A model generated the notes under the pieces. The model was not told where the DNA came from. It saw only the letters and a program-made list of their open reading frames with translations, and did no database searches. The translations under genes were made by a program, and so were the position numbers. From the NCBI RefSeq assembly GCF_016756615.1, contig NZ_AP023262.1:2540501-2604500 (forward strand): a stretch of DNA of 64,000 nucleotides, in the 5' to 3' direction. The stretch comes from Mesorhizobium sp. L-8-3. GTDB taxonomy: Bacteria; Pseudomonadota; Alphaproteobacteria; Rhizobiales; Rhizobiaceae. Below, in pieces: positions 63,713 to 64,000 of this stretch. The first letter of the stretch is position 1; every line of letters begins with the position of its first letter.

Positions 63713-64000
63713 ATGGGAGGGACGGATATGTGCCGCGTCTTGGCGACACAGGACCCGCGGCGGTTCCAGCCGGTGAGTCGCTCGCTTCGGATCGCCGGTC
63801 ATTCCACCAGCATCCGGCTGGAATCCGCATTCTGGAGCGTGCTCGACGAGATCGCCCGCGGCGAAGGCCTGTCGACCTCCAAGTTCATCTCGGCATTGCA
63901 TGACGAGGCGATCGAATTGCATAACGGCGTGTCGAACCTCGCTTCCATGTTGCGGACGGTCTGCCTGCTCCATCAGTCGGAGCGGGCCGGGCGGCAGGCT
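63713..64000 (+). CDS. Ribbon-helix-helix protein, 3' end beyond the window
   Basis: An open frame from ATG 63713 (or ATG 63728) to the window end, at least 96 codons. From the second ATG the product begins MCRVLATQDPRRFQPVSRS and continues HSTSIRLESAFWSVLDEIA, LSTSKFISALHDE, typical of small ribbon-helix-helix proteins (RHH_4 type) with the beta-strand STSIRLE. GGGAGGATGA lies before the first ATG. It is on the same strand as the alcohol dehydrogenase gene, 147 bp downstream. A regulatory role in that cluster is possible. Confidence 0.75.
   Translation, partial: MGGTDMCRVLATQDPRRFQPVSRSLRIAGHSTSIRLESAFWSVLDEIARGEGLSTSKFISALHDEAIELHNGVSNLASMLRTVCLLHQSERAGRQA

Noticed and set aside
61633..63973. 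Long frames opposite the activator and alcohol dehydrogenase genes
   Set aside because: They are shadows of two unmistakable genes with good start sites; composition is Arg/Asp-rich without motifs.

Overview
The window is high-GC DNA from an alphaproteobacterium of the Hyphomicrobiales (Rhizobiales), most likely Mesorhizobium or a close Phyllobacteriaceae relative. I infer this from the gene neighbourhoods (TIGR02302 protein, lysA, small lipoprotein, argH, tlpA; etfBA-hbd next to a cobalamin adenosyltransferase and a twin-transmembrane protein) and from several families of palindromic intergenic repeats that I recognise from that group. No database search was possible, so the genus is an inference.

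Layout. 1-2.8 kb: end of transketolase and complete gap. 3.6-6.1 kb: TIGR02302/DUF4175 membrane protein. 6.4-14.4 kb: an accessory block between the TIGR02302 gene and lysA. It holds a pseudo-cyclase/AAA/TPR regulator-like protein and, on the other strand, a two-gene unit: a 261-aa unknown followed by a 1269-aa protein that joins a DyP-type peroxidase to a cytochrome P450. 14.5-18.4 kb: lysA, lipoprotein, argH, tlpA. 18.6-31 kb: mostly housekeeping genes (hbd, etfA, etfB, LysE exporter, rhomboid protease, cobalamin adenosyltransferase, twin-TM protein, SDR, YihY, EamA, GluQRS, AlkA, HNH, DsbB, YqaA) ending at tRNA-Leu(CAA). 31.5-38 kb: accessory genes (aromatic-acid-type MFS carrier, carboxylesterase, LysR regulator, truncated isochorismatase, DUF892 protein, and a duplicated unrecognised small ORF). 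37.8-44.4 kb: transglutaminase/DUF2126, circularly permuted ATP-grasp/alpha-E and transglutaminase operon. 45-59 kb: a catabolic island. 59.4-64 kb: host-attachment protein, VOC protein, sigma-54 activator, divergent alcohol dehydrogenase with a near-perfect sigma-54 promoter, and the start of a ribbon-helix-helix gene.

The catabolic island is the most coherent system. A branched-chain-type ABC transporter (livH, a livM-livG fusion, livF) overlaps by start/stop codons with a thiolase-fold protein lacking the catalytic Cys and with a DUF35-SDR fusion. These are followed by a cyclase-family hydrolase (isatin-hydrolase-like), an acyl-CoA ligase, an SDR and an IacB-like small protein. Convergent to these are an IacG-like flavin reductase and an IacA-like flavin monooxygenase, then a divergent MarR regulator. 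I propose that it imports and degrades indole-3-acetate (auxin): oxidation to dioxindole-3-acetate, CoA activation, retro-aldol cleavage to isatin plus acetyl-CoA, and hydrolysis to isatinate. The retro-aldol step is inference from enzyme families and chemistry.

Other points worth attention are the DyP-P450 fusion, an apparently orphan sigma-54 promoter followed by a strong hairpin in a non-coding stretch (44.5-44.65 kb), and at least six copies of one double-palindrome repeat, mainly at the edges of accessory genes.
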